NCBI GenBank assembly: GCA_022315425.1
Contig: JAIUPT010000034.1
Span: forward strand, 124,001 to 188,000
Origin: Pseudevernia furfuracea
Lineage: Eukaryota; Ascomycota; Lecanoromycetes; Lecanorales; Parmeliaceae
DNA: 64,000 bases
Reading direction: 5' to 3'
Shown: one piece after another, positions 54,752-64,000 of the stretch
Numbering within the stretch: the first letter of the stretch is position 1
Layout of the letters: every line of letters begins with the position of its first letter
Translations under genes and position numbers: made by a program
The notes under the pieces: model-generated
The model's input: the letters and a program-made list of their open reading frames with translations, nothing else
Databases searched by the model: none
What the model was told of the DNA's origin: nothing

Positions 54752-56365
54752 TCAGGTGGTTTCTATCTTAGGGTGTTCTGTTATTTGAGCTTCAAGCCAC
54801 GCCGCGAACCGGACGGACTTCATGTCCACTCCCCTCCAGAAGACATCCGCAACCCACACCACGACAACAAGGAGCAATATATACGCCAACCCAAAACCAA
54901 TGCAATACCGTAGCGTCGTCTCCCGCCCCACCAGCCTCAGCATCCACGGGAAAATAAGGTATCCAAATGAATGAATGACGGGCCCGTGCACGAGATACAG
55001 GCTGTAGCTGATGCGCCCCAGGTACTGCGCCGCGGCGGAATTGAGAACAAGATGGTTCGGAAGCCAAGTGGGCGAGCTGTGGGAGACGAGGGCCACCAGC
55101 ACGCACCCTCCGATCATGGGATAAAAACGAAAAGGCTGATGGTCGAAGGGCGGAACGAGTCGACCGAGGAGCATGAACCCGGGGGTTTGGCGGATACATA
55201 GATCGGGCGCAGAGAGCAGATACAGGGAGATGAACAACAACAGCAGCCGAAATCCCTCGAACGCGACCGCGCCGATGCGTTGGCTTCGTGGCCGGCTCCA
55301 CGGTCGGACCGGGCGGTCTCCGTGTCCCGAATGTGCCTCGGCGTGGATAAGCTGCGATGTGTCGGCCAGCAGCATACCGGTCAGGAAGAGGACCGTTTCC
55401 CAACGGTTCCAGCAGTACGTGTAAAGTATCAGTGCAAGTTGCACAACGAGCCGATGCGGCTGTCGCAGCAAGACATAGACCGTCAGTACAAGGAACAGTA
55501 TCATCGATGCACGGAACTCGCCGCTGATGGTCCACAAGTGCACATCGTATCGCGGGAAATATTCTTTCCAGGAATATATGCCCATCAGCCTTGCCACATC
55601 GTGTATCCAGTGCACCAATTGCCCCGACAGGCTTGGAAAACGCTCGGGATGATGCTCTGGAATCTCGGTGATGAAGGAGTGATCTTTCGTGAGGGTGCTA
55701 CCGTGTTCTAATAGCCCAGCCCAGACAGCAACCATGGTGAGAAAAGTCGCGATTATGGGAGGGAGGAACAAGCGGATTCCGCGGCGGAATGTAGAGGATC
55801 CAATGGTGCGGAAGACAGCGACATAATCATGTTGGCGTGCCATCATGAGGGGTTTGTAGGCAAGGACGAAACCGGAGATGATGAAGAAAAGGGATACCGA
55901 TGCTGTGCCTGAGTATAGCAACCGCACAATTGGTAGCTGATGGGTCCAATTGTTCTGCAGACCTTGGTCTTGCTTTCGGCCACAAACAGCGAGGGAATCC
56001 TTCGACAGGCCGTAGCCATAGAAGACGAAACCCTGATACACGTAGAGGACATGGTAGTTCATTACTGCAAGGCATGCAAGTCCTCGAATTCCATCTAGAG
56101 CTGAAGTTTGGCGGAGGGGTTTCGAGGATTCCAAAGACGGCTTTGTGCGGACGGTAAAAACGATGCTAGGGGCCCAAAAGTGTGCTGAGGATCCAAGAAG
56201 CGTTCCGACATGTCGTCCGCAGTAGCGCACTATTGCGAGGACGGGGGAACATCTCTGCCCGGGATTTAGGTGGTTCGTTGACTTGTCAATAGCTTGAAGT
56301 TCCTCGTCCAAATATCCTTCGCGTCTGTCGTCGACGACGAGGAAGAGAGGCTCGAGGGGAGCCAT
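54752..56365 (-). CDS. Membrane acyltransferase 3 family protein
   Basis: Single exon, 537 aa from ATG 56365. After about 85 cytosolic residues comes the family entry SALDGIRGLACLAVMNYHVL, with the conserved Arg and His of acyltransferase-3/OafA-type enzymes. About ten TM helices follow, including VSLFFIISGFVLAYKPL, the RGIRLFLPPIIATFLTM block and a C-terminal ISYSLYLVHGPVIHSFGYLI, which contains the second conserved His region. The family transfers acetyl or longer acyl groups from acyl-CoA to extracytoplasmic sugars, lipids or small molecules. In this cluster it could acylate the peptide product; that is inference from position. Uses a divergent promoter with UstYa gene 6. Confidence 0.87.
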   Translation of the reverse strand: MAPLEPLFLVVDDRREGYLDEELQAIDKSTNHLNPGQRCSPVLAIVRYCGRHVGTLLGSSAHFWAPSIVFTVRTKPSLESSKPLRQTSALDGIRGLACLAVMNYHVLYVYQGFVFYGYGLSKDSLAVCGRKQDQGLQNNWTHQLPIVRLLYSGTASVSLFFIISGFVLAYKPLMMARQHDYVAVFRTIGSSTFRRGIRLFLPPIIATFLTMVAVWAGLLEHGSTLTKDHSFITEIPEHHPERFPSLSGQLVHWIHDVARLMGIYSWKEYFPRYDVHLWTISGEFRASMILFLVLTVYVLLRQPHRLVVQLALILYTYCWNRWETVLFLTGMLLADTSQLIHAEAHSGHGDRPVRPWSRPRSQRIGAVAFEGFRLLLLFISLYLLSAPDLCIRQTPGFMLLGRLVPPFDHQPFRFYPMIGGCVLVALVSHSSPTWLPNHLVLNSAAAQYLGRISYSLYLVHGPVIHSFGYLIFPWMLRLVGRETTLRYCIGFGLAYILLLVVVVWVADVFWRGVDMKSVRFAAWLEAQITEHPKIETT

Positions 56366-56989
56366 TTCGAAGACGTTCGCCTTGCTGCACAGAAAGCTGG
56401 GCACTAGGTGAGGAATACCAAAGTCTGCGAGATATTTCTACTCTCCTTGTGATCTCTAGACCGGCGCTAGACGTATCTAGACAATCGCCCAACTTTCCAG
56501 GACTGGATACCCTTTTCCGCAATGAAGCGTAAGCATGCCGCCACCAACGTAAGCTGACTGTAAAGTAATGATTTTGAGAAAGTATGTTCAATATGCATAA
56601 GGTGTATGTATAAATGCCAAATGCCAAGCTGCATCTCCATTTATTTGCCACTCATCCGCTTGTACTCGTAAGCTCTAATGCAGCTGGCTGACAAATTCGG
56701 AGTGGATCTTTCGCGCCGTTGATCTTATGTTCTTTCCCCACCTTTTTGGAACGATTCGAATGTTACTTAGTAGGTATAATTACATGCAATCAGCATTCTG
56801 GATCAGATTAGCGTACTCACGACTTCCGCCCCAAACCCGGTCTCGTTCTCGTCAGCCAGGCAGTGGTTCACAAGGAATCAACGTCATCGCAGCACGATTT
56901 TCGCCATCTATACATGCTTTTTTTTATCTTGACTGCTTCTTCATATATTGTTCTGCTCGCCTGTCCGACTTTGCGTCTCTTGGTGTATT
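56366..56989. promoter_or_regulatory. Divergent promoter between acyltransferase and UstYa gene 6
   Basis: A 624-bp spacer between divergent starts. No gene seen; the right half is T-rich. Confidence 0.4.
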
Positions 56990-58036
56990 ATGGCCTGGGG
57001 ATCTTTCGGCATCCTCTCCTGGGGAGAAAAAGTAAATAGCAATCCATATACTGAAGTATCGACAGACCCAGATGTTGAGGGAGATGCGCCCCATGAGGAT
57101 CTGTTGAACGAGTCGGTACCAACGGCGTGCTTCTCATGTCACAGCGTGCCCGACTGTATCCTGGCTATCTCGGTAATCCTCTTGATTGTGGCCAGCGGTA
57201 TGAGTGTCACTTCCGAGTGGCACCCTGTCACAGATGCCGAATGCGATAGTACATTGAGGGCATTTAGTAAGTATCTTGTGTGAAAGGCGTGTTGTTTCGA
57301 CTGTTCATGGTTGGTTAATACGTCGGTACTAGCCCCCTTAGCAAATGCGATTGAGTATGACTGGGTCCAACTCGGCGACGGTTCAATGCCGTCTATGTAT
57401 AAAGGCTCTCCAACGGCAGAAATTGAGAAAGCTTGGAACGACTTATGGGATTGTAAGTTAGATATCCATTTTGCCATCTCTCCAATGCTTACAATAGCGG
57501 CTGCTTGGTAGATGGGGCATTCAACGTGCCATTGGAGAAGCTGACGGCATTGAACAAGTCATCCTTGGATGGAGATTTTAGGCTAGTTGGAAGAGAGCAT
57601 GGAGGCGGAGTAGCTGGTTTGCTAGAAGGTTTTCATCAAATACACTGCTTGGTGAGACATCTCCTTTTCTCTAGTCCACCGAGAAGAATATGACCAAGTC
57701 AGTGTTGGCACAGATATGGTATTGCTAACGCTAGGTAACCGTGTCCAGAATCTGATCCGCCAGTATATCTATAGAGATCAGTGGGACTACAGTCATGTTC
57801 CGTCTTTTGGAGGAGGACCGCGAACAAGACGGCACCATGTCGACCATTGCATCGAGACTACGCGTATGAATTTGATGTGCTTAGGAGATGTGACGCCTTA
57901 CCTGGTGGAGAGCGACCCCGCTATGCCGAACGGCGTGGTACCGAAGTTCAACGGACTTCACAAATGTCGAAATTATGGAAAGCTCATTGACTGGGTCAAA
58001 GGAAATGTGGTTTTCTCCACAGTTGCTGAAGATTGA
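56990..58036 (+). CDS. UstYa/DUF3328 family oxidase 6
   Basis: Exons 56990-57266, 57333-57452, 57512-57651 and 57749-58036 join in phase to 274 aa. The TM helix is CILAISVILLIVASGMSV. Lumenal blocks are TPLANAIEYDWVQLGDGSMP, KGSPTAEIEKAWNDLWDYGA, FNVPLEKLTALNKSSLDGDF, first motif LLEGFHQIHCLNLIRQYIYR, second motif RHHVDHCIETTRMNLMCLGD. The ending is GLHKCRNYGKLIDWVKGN. Both HxxHC motifs are intact. It is the right-most recognisable cluster gene in the window. Confidence 0.92.
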
Positions 58037-58252
58037 GATTCAACAAATTTATGGGAATGTCATGGTATGACACAGACTGTCGAAGCGCTAAGGCGCCTTC
58101 GGTCATGGTAGCACACATACTAGATGCCGCACTGCCTGTGAGTAGCACTCTCATCCTTGTAGCAGACTTACTGTGTTGCCGTTCTACTCAGAGTAAGAGA
58201 TAAGAGATATCGAGAAGTTTTAGATAATTCTTGATATTTTGTTAGGTAGAGT

Positions 58253-58351
58253 CTAACTGAATTACCTACCTTAAGGTAAGGTAGATACTATTGAGGCCCC
58301 GCTATTGCCGAGCTTTTCGCTAACCCCTCGCGCCATCACTAATTCAGTTAG
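58253..58351. mobile_element. MITE-like element with 12-bp perfect terminal inverted repeats
   Basis: The 99-bp block begins ctaactgaatta and ends taattcagttag, perfect inverted repeats of 12 bp. An inner palindrome taccttaaggta lies near the left end. It has no coding capacity. Target-site duplication is not clear. It directly follows the RiPP cluster. Confidence 0.6.
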
Positions 58352-58405
58352 TGTTCTCCACACACAGAGCACTCTGCACAGCCTGTTTCAACATCCTTCT
58401 ACCAT

Positions 58406-59346
58406 TTAACAAACCGGGATAAGATTCAAAGCGTTCGTCCCCGCCGTTTCCACCATTGTATTCGCGTGCACACCGCAAACTAACGGTGCATACGCAAAAT
58501 TATAAATCCCGGTACAGTCATTGCCGTTCCAGGTCAAGATAGCGACATTGGTCGAGTCATATGCTATACACTGACAGTTCTTTGTGTCCCAGCAAAATTC
58601 AGAGGTGAGGTCTGTGATGTTCTTGGACCAGACCACATGGCCCGTACAGTCCGTTTCCGACCAGCAGTTCACTTCTGCGTGGTTGGTTATTTGTACGCTG
58701 TCTTATGTCAGCTGCTTATAGACAGAGTGAAAGTCTGATCATGTTCCGACGAACCTCGGGACCATGGGATTGGCAAGGGCACCCGGCGGAATGAGTACGG
58801 TAATTGGCGTGGTAAGTGACGGAGCTGCCGAGGGGGATGTAACTGCCCCTACTGACGAAAGATATGTCGAGACACCTATAAAAAGTAATGCGATGAATGG
58901 AAGCACGATTCCGGCCGGTTCCGGCGGCCCATAATTCCACGGAATAAATGGCTGCGACGAGATAATCTTGTTCAAGCCTTGACTGCAAGTCGTTACACCG
59001 TCGTAGTCTTTTGAATCGGGGATGCAATGTTTCCAGAATTCGGCGATGAGATCATTTGAGACATCAAGCGAAAAGACGACAGTGAGACCTCCCGTGGGAA
59101 TTGGGTCCCCAATTTTGTAGCTGGTGGGATACACCACGAGGTCGTCACCAGAAGGGGGGGGAAAGAGCTATAACTCGTTAGATAAGGGATTAACGATACC
59201 CCGAAAACTTTTCTCACCGTGGACGCATTGCCTTCGACGGGAGCCCCCTCATCACGAGGGATCAGATCAACATAATGAGGATCCATCGCAGCATGTACAA
59301 AGTACAGTGCATCGAAGAGGAGGAAAAGCAAGGTGAGTATCTGCAT
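58406..59346 (-). CDS. Secreted protein with Cys-rich C-terminal domain
   Basis: Exons 59218-59346, 58755-59167 and 58406-58697 join in phase to 277 aa. ATG 59346 gives a signal peptide (MQILTLLFLLFDALYFVHA). The middle reads FPPPSGDDLVVYPTSYKIGD, then GLTVVFSLDVSNDLIAEFW, then a hydrophobic stretch (GIVLPFIALLFIGVSTYL) that may be a TM helix. The C-terminal domain has eight or more Cys in a short span (VNCWSETDCTGHVVWSKN, FCWDTKNCQCIAYDS, GNDCTGIYNFAYAPLVCGVH). Function unknown; extracellular or cell-surface location is likely. Confidence 0.7.
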
Positions 59347-60782
59347 TTTGAAGATCAGGCCGTACGGTCTAAGAAGCAAAGATTGGTAGTGAAAGAATGA
59401 AAAGCAGGAAACAAAAAAGGGAGGAGATGTAGAATTGTTGAAAAGAAACCGTCGAAAGATGGAGGATGGAGATGGCTTTGTAGCCTCCAGCACCGAGGGC
59501 ACCAACCTCATTTCCATGGAATACGACCGAGGCGAAGCTCGATGATGTCAATTTCATTGATACGAGATTCATACGAGCGAGCGAAATGCTCATGAGGCTT
59601 TTTGATCCCTTGGGCGGTTTTCAAGGCCAAACCCAGATCCCAAGCTAGCCACCTAGTCAACATTTAGCACCAAAATCAATAAGCAGTACCTACATCCGAG
59701 CCCATATCCGATCCGTCACAGGGCAATATTTCTCTTTGCTAGTTTGGCGCCGTCGCGGAAGCTATTGGTCGTGAAACTCGGGACAAACGAAGGGCCATAT
59801 GGCATTGGCCATGGTTTTTGGTCCAACAGTCCAACCGCCTAATTCCAACATTGCCCGCCCTCAACATTATTACCTTAGGTAACGCCAAATTCGTGTGAAA
59901 CAGAAAAAGGAAAGCATCGCAACACCATTGTACCAGCGCCAATATGAATCGAACCCATTACAACTACTAATTAAACCAACTCCAACTCGACCCACAACCA
60001 CGGTGCATGCCCCCGCACGACAAGGACAACCACTTCTGCTGCTGCACTCAAGCCAGACCAGATACAACTGAGATTCGAACCCACGACCTTCGAGGAAACA
60101 TCGAGCCACCGGGCTATTGACGCTGCCAGAAAAAGGAAAGCACCGCAACACCACTGTACCAGCGCCAATAGGAATCGAACCCATTACAACTACTAAACCA
60201 ACTCCAACGTTAGTGTCCTTAATTCGCACGTGACAAAGACTCAACTGGGCAACATGAGGCTATACAGAACTCGTAGATGTGATTGGGCCGTCCAACGCCA
60301 GGATTCTGAGCCAACAGAGGCCTGAGCAGGCGTGTTCTCGTACCCCAGCGCTAGAAAAACTCCCATGCTTGTAGAAGCATAGACCTGGAGTGAAAAACGA
60401 AGCTATATACATGTAGAAACGCCGTGAATACATGTAAAAACAGGTGTGGGTGGGCGGGACGAAAGAATGCTATTGCTCTGAAAGAGATCAATTCGAATGA
60501 AGAGCCAAACGCAGGTGGAATGCAGCTACTTATGCTGCTCCCAAATGAGACCTGTCCCCTGCAAAGGACACGTCTACCAAATCCAAAAATAGCATGCAAC
60601 CAACATGCTATACGCGAGTGCGAGATTAAGGCCCACTAACCCCCTGTCAAGCCGGGCCAAATTCCAACTCGATAACCCACAGTCCCTTGCCCAATACTAG
60701 TGTGCCTGCTGTTCCCTCAACTTGACCTTCCTTGTTGGTTACACATCCTGATGTTGATCTACCTCAAACACCAAGCATCAAA
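59347..60782. other. Intergenic region holding the SINE-like repeats
   Basis: Besides the repeat pair at 59890-60208 there is no supported gene. The right end is the promoter of the F-box-like gene. Confidence 0.5.
59890..60208 (-). repeat. Composite tRNA-derived SINE-like element
   Basis: Two direct copies of an 82-86 bp unit (59901-59986 and 60127-60208) are about 96% identical apart from a 4-bp indel. They flank a 140-bp middle section with its own tRNA-like B-box. On the minus strand each unit starts with an A-box-like TGGTTTAGTAGT (single-T variant in copy 1) and a B-box GGTTCGATTCC, typical of tRNA-derived SINEs. The middle section reads on the minus strand AATAGCCCGGTGGCTCGA ... GGGTTCGAATCTCAGTT, resembling D-arm and T-arm of a tRNA. 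A third, degenerate unit is at 33-115. Transposition history is inference. Confidence 0.65.
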
Positions 60783-62225
60783 ATGATGACCACCCAATAC
60801 TCTACTACCCCACCGAAGGAGTCTACCTCCGATTTCGAGATGAACTCTGACAAGTCAAAAAGTGAGTTGCAGGTTCACTCAGATGCTAAGATTATCAAAG
60901 GTGAGCTACACTCAGCTGCAGTCATAGCAACTTTCCTTACCCCTGACTCTGACAACGCTTCAGAACACATGACAATGGCCTCTAAGGATTTGGAAGTGGA
61001 GGACCCGAAGCCTTTCCGATTCATGGACCTTCCGCAAGAACTTCGTGATGGCATTTACCGAGAACTGCTCCTTCCAGCCAAGGTCCGGAGGGATCATAGA
61101 TCAGATGAGAAAATCGTTCACCAAATGCCCCACTACGCCATGCAACTCGCTTTCCTTCGAGTTTGTAAGCAGACGTATAGCGAATCCTCGAGAGTCCTAT
61201 ATAAAGAGACCAACTGGGTCTTGGTCACGACCACTGGGATCAGGGAGATTGCAATTATTATTCGCATCTTGAAAAAGCGAGGCTATTCGTTCACTTTTGT
61301 GCATAACCCTCTACATTTCCCCGGGACGCCTGTTCTGCGTATCGAGATGGAAAGTAGCTTAGATATGTACCACGGTCATCAGGCTTCTATGCTTATTCCA
61401 CAGCAAGATTTCGAAATCATCAGTATATTGTTCTTAGTCCATTCTCGAGCTGTTATCGCTCTTCGATTCGACGAGGACGTCATACAAAATGCTGCTACCC
61501 GAGAAACGCTTTTACATTCTTGCAGAGGCTTTCGCGGGACCCACTCCGTTACCATCAAGGGTCTTGGTCCCATAGGCTGCGCAAAGCTTGTGAATGTCAT
61601 GACAACTCCAATACGCCGCTTCGAAGAGTTTCTCGAGAGAGCCACGACATACCAACAGCGCGCGGACCATCAGCTAGCTCAAGGACGGTTCTTGGACGCT
61701 TTTAGTGCCAACCAGGCAGGCCACTTGTATGCAAATGCGCAAAGGGTCGGGAGGCAGAGGAAATCACCTCCCCTGACCTTGCAGGAAAAGGTCGAACTCA
61801 GAGAAAGGGAAGTCGAGTTTCTCATCGCATCCGCTTACTGCCGTACAAAAGCTGGTCACATGGAGAAAGCCAGGATTACTCTTGACAGAATACTTACCTA
61901 CGACAACAAACGCCTGTCGCCCACAAAGCAGCAAGAGATCAAGATCCACTACTACAAAGCTCTAACACTCGTCGCCGAACGCGACGAAATCAATGCAGCG
62001 GAGGAATTCCGCGTGGTTCTCAGCCTACAGCCTGGTCACCAAGGCGCTAATGAACAAATTGACGCGATGGAAGCCAGGCTTCAAACGATGCCACGGACCA
62101 AGAGATACGAGGTCGAAGCGTATCCAAAGATCGTCATGAAAGCGTACAGGCACAGGGAGCTGGGGGATGCAAGGGGCTCGGAGGAAGAGATGCCCGTCGA
62201 TGAAATCTCGAAGATAGTGATTTGA
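60783..62225 (+). CDS. F-box-like protein with TPR-like C-terminal region
   Basis: Single exon, 480 aa from ATG 60783. After a disordered Ser/Thr-rich start, RFMDLPQELRDGIYRELLLP (about residues 80-99) is an F-box-like helix pair, followed by LAFLRVCKQTYSESSRVLYK, the second block typical of fungal F-box-like proteins. The C-terminal half has helical pairs that look like TPR repeats (QLAQGRFLDAFSANQAGHLY, FLIASAYCRTKAGHMEKARI, YYKALTLVAERDEINAAEEF). It may recruit Skp1, but this is not certain. No membrane segment. Confidence 0.75.
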   Translation: MMTTQYSTTPPKESTSDFEMNSDKSKSELQVHSDAKIIKGELHSAAVIATFLTPDSDNASEHMTMASKDLEVEDPKPFRFMDLPQELRDGIYRELLLPAKVRRDHRSDEKIVHQMPHYAMQLAFLRVCKQTYSESSRVLYKETNWVLVTTTGIREIAIIIRILKKRGYSFTFVHNPLHFPGTPVLRIEMESSLDMYHGHQASMLIPQQDFEIISILFLVHSRAVIALRFDEDVIQNAATRETLLHSCRGFRGTHSVTIKGLGPIGCAKLVNVMTTPIRRFEEFLERATTYQQRADHQLAQGRFLDAFSANQAGHLYANAQRVGRQRKSPPLTLQEKVELREREVEFLIASAYCRTKAGHMEKARITLDRILTYDNKRLSPTKQQEIKIHYYKALTLVAERDEINAAEEFRVVLSLQPGHQGANEQIDAMEARLQTMPRTKRYEVEAYPKIVMKAYRHRELGDARGSEEEMPVDEISKIVI

Positions 62226-62561
62226 AGAACACGCTGGAGCGCTAGGGCGTTTGCATCGAGATGGCGAAGAGACAATAGTTCCTAATTGCAAAGTGCGAAG
62301 GCCATGGCCGAGTGGAATTGGCGGTACGAACAAAAGCCGCTAAACAAAGACCGCTTTCTTGCAGAGTCACTACGTTGCATGCTCCTGTGCAAGACGTGAT
62401 GCCAACACCCCAATGCGCGGCCCGTCTGCATGTACCTCTGGCTGATTTGATATCCAGAACAATAGACGAGAAATAGCACAAGTCCGCCACAGTACCATTT
62501 TTCCCTCTTGCCTCAAAGCCTTGACCCAAGGCCGTTGAATCGAGTTACTCCTACAGTCCAC

Positions 62562-62565
<4 letters not shown>

Positions 62566-62604
<39 letters not shown>
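62566..62604. repeat. (CT)n microsatellite
   Basis: An almost pure run of about 19 CT units, with a second short run after ttttcc. Frames through it are artefacts. Confidence 0.93.
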
Positions 62605-62606
<2 letters not shown>

Positions 62607-63689
62607 CCTCTCTCTCCACAAACTGCCACAGCTCACTCAATAGAAAGTGAGGATACAAACAATCCAAACCCTCTCGCCCAAAAAGAGCAGTGCTGTAGAA
62701 AATACAGATACCCCAACACCCAACCCGACTGCCAGCGCATCATGTAACAAGAGCTACCTTACACGCCGAGAGCTCCTCACCGAATCTCACACATAACTCT
62801 TTCGAACATCCCCTCGTCTCACCTAACACACACGCACAGAACCATGACACGAACAATGCAACATGGAATAGTAATAACATGAAAAGTACCCCCCCCAAAA
62901 ACCCCTCTCGCGCAAAAAAAATATATAAATAAAAAAGCGAGCAATGAATGCTATAGAAAAAGTTAAAAGAACTCACCACCGGATTGAAAATGCCAGAGCA
63001 ATATTTATTTATTTAACAAACCGGCTATCTATTATTTCAGTCAGAAGCGCGCTCCTCCGTCATTCTTTAATATGTTGGACGTGCCTAGCTCATTCCACCT
63101 GCATCTCATCTCATGTTTGTCCTTTGTTAGATACCTTAGATCTCTTCGTGTCAGGCCATGGGTTATATAATACAACCCATGGACCTCCTTCCATAGACCC
63201 ATCATCATGCTTTCGCTATCAACACCGCTGTACACCTGCTGAGTTGACATTGTATGTGCATGTGCATGTTCAAAAAAATTGGAGTACTAGAAAACTCCGG
63301 ATCTTCAGACACGCATAAGAAAGAAAGAACGAACGATGCAGTACGGTAAACAAATCCAGCCTCATGTCGTCGCCCGGAAGAAAGAAGAGCAGTGCTGTAG
63401 TAGAACAAATGAAGATCAAGACGTTGGATCCGATCCGAACTGTCTAAACAACCAGCTACAACATCTGCTGTCGGAGTGTCTAGGCCATTCATTCCGTACA
63501 ATGTTCTAGACGTCCTCCCTTTAATGCATATTCTATTGCATCCCGTGTATTGTAGGACCATTCTTTTTGTTATCCATGAGGTCTTATAAACCTCATGGGA
63601 TCCCACCATATATCTACATGCTTTCTATTCTTCATCCACTGTAGCCTATGAAATCTGCGCGCTCCTTTTAGTCTCGCCCGGCACGCATG

Positions 63690-63742
63690 GAATAACAATA
63701 ATAATAATAATAATAATAATAACAACAATAATAATAGTAGTA
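63690..63742. repeat. (AAT)n microsatellite
   Basis: A run of aataataataat units, interrupted by aacaac, ends in a tagtagtag stretch. Non-coding. Confidence 0.93.
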
Positions 63743-64000
63743 GTCTAAGTCTATTGGGGCGTAATGAAACGCTCAAAGCAGGACTGTCTAGCTGTACACT
63801 CCGACCGGGACTCATTAGTGCATCATCTATTTACCCGTTCCACCGAGCCTCATTTGCCATTAGTGCATTAGTCCTATACTACCCAGCATTAGTCGTCGAA
63901 CACGAACCATCCGAGGCCTCTAAAGTTCCAGCGCCAGAGCCAGCAGCTTCTCGAAATTCGGCACCCCTAGTCCCGTGACCGGATCCCATCCTTCTGTCGC

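Larger units (their letters stand above)
62226..64000. other. Intergenic region to the window edge
   Basis: No supported gene on either strand. It carries a CT run and an AAT/TAA run (listed separately), a CA-rich block at 62760-62850 and A-rich DNA near 62930. Confidence 0.45.

Noticed and set aside
60001..60125. Possible functional tRNA gene on the minus strand
   Set aside because: A- and B-box-like motifs and D/T arms are visible, but no seven-base acceptor stem pairs and the block lies between repeat copies, so a SINE-like origin is more likely.
62370..62636. Minus-strand frame with Arg-Glu repeats
   Set aside because: Generated by the (CT)n microsatellite.

Overview
The window is nuclear DNA of a filamentous ascomycete (Pezizomycotina). 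The evidence is short spliceosomal introns (about 45-130 nt) with GTRNGY donors and CTAAY-like branch sites, fungal-specific families (UstYa/DUF3328, DUF3433, cyanamide hydratase, F-box-like proteins) and purine/pyrimidine-rich spacers. Lineage below Pezizomycotina cannot be fixed from this sequence. Most coding sequences had to be assembled by hand from exons; each model below was checked for reading phase across junctions, and total length is a multiple of three unless stated.

Left part (1-31 kb) is mostly single-copy metabolic and secreted genes: a secreted GMC oxidoreductase (413-2086, -), two secreted proteins of unknown role (3337-4276 and 5145-6401, -), a decayed CorA-like gene (6974-7920, -), a GPR1/FUN34 acetate transporter (8765-10083, -), a 4.6 kb gene-poor stretch, a multispan protein (14729-16607, -), a broken alpha/beta hydrolase (17975-18899, +), an RBR ubiquitin ligase (19243-20300, +), an acidic-tailed protein (21938-22686, -), a cyanamide hydratase (23671-24523, +), a secreted protein with an internal duplication (25628-26925, +), MIC19 (27293-27954, -) and glucokinase (28867-30381, +). 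Middle part (31-42 kb): two F-box-like family members, a very large DUF3433 membrane protein, an LEA-like protein and a ten-exon amidase with a GC-AG intron.

The main find is at 42.6-58.0 kb: a candidate dikaritin-type RiPP biosynthetic cluster. It has a secreted 136-aa precursor with three identical 39-residue repeats bounded by Lys-Arg (Kex2-type) sites (43981-44391, -), six UstYa/DUF3328 proteins (45342-46455 +, 48543-49732 -, 50416-51400 +, 51547-52816 -, 53451-54432 +, 56990-58036 +), a seventh protein with a similar layout and two HxxHC motifs (42628-43311, +), a PTM1/lung-7TM-like membrane protein (46760-48152, +) and an acyltransferase-3 membrane enzyme (54752-56365, -). In known dikaritin systems the precursor goes through the secretory pathway, Kex2-type proteolysis frees the repeats, and UstYa oxidases crosslink the core through aromatic side chains. 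Here the core would be the Tyr/Trp-containing segment CPIPWTKNYGEYDD. Several genes lie in divergent pairs around 0.6-0.95 kb promoters. No Zn2Cys6 regulator, methyltransferase, flavin monooxygenase or S41 peptidase was found in the window, so the cluster may be minimal or its other genes lie elsewhere.

Right part (58-64 kb) holds a 99-bp MITE-like element, a secreted Cys-rich protein, a tRNA-derived SINE-like repeat pair (a third degenerate copy sits at the left edge of the window), an F-box-like/TPR-like protein and microsatellite-rich intergenic DNA.
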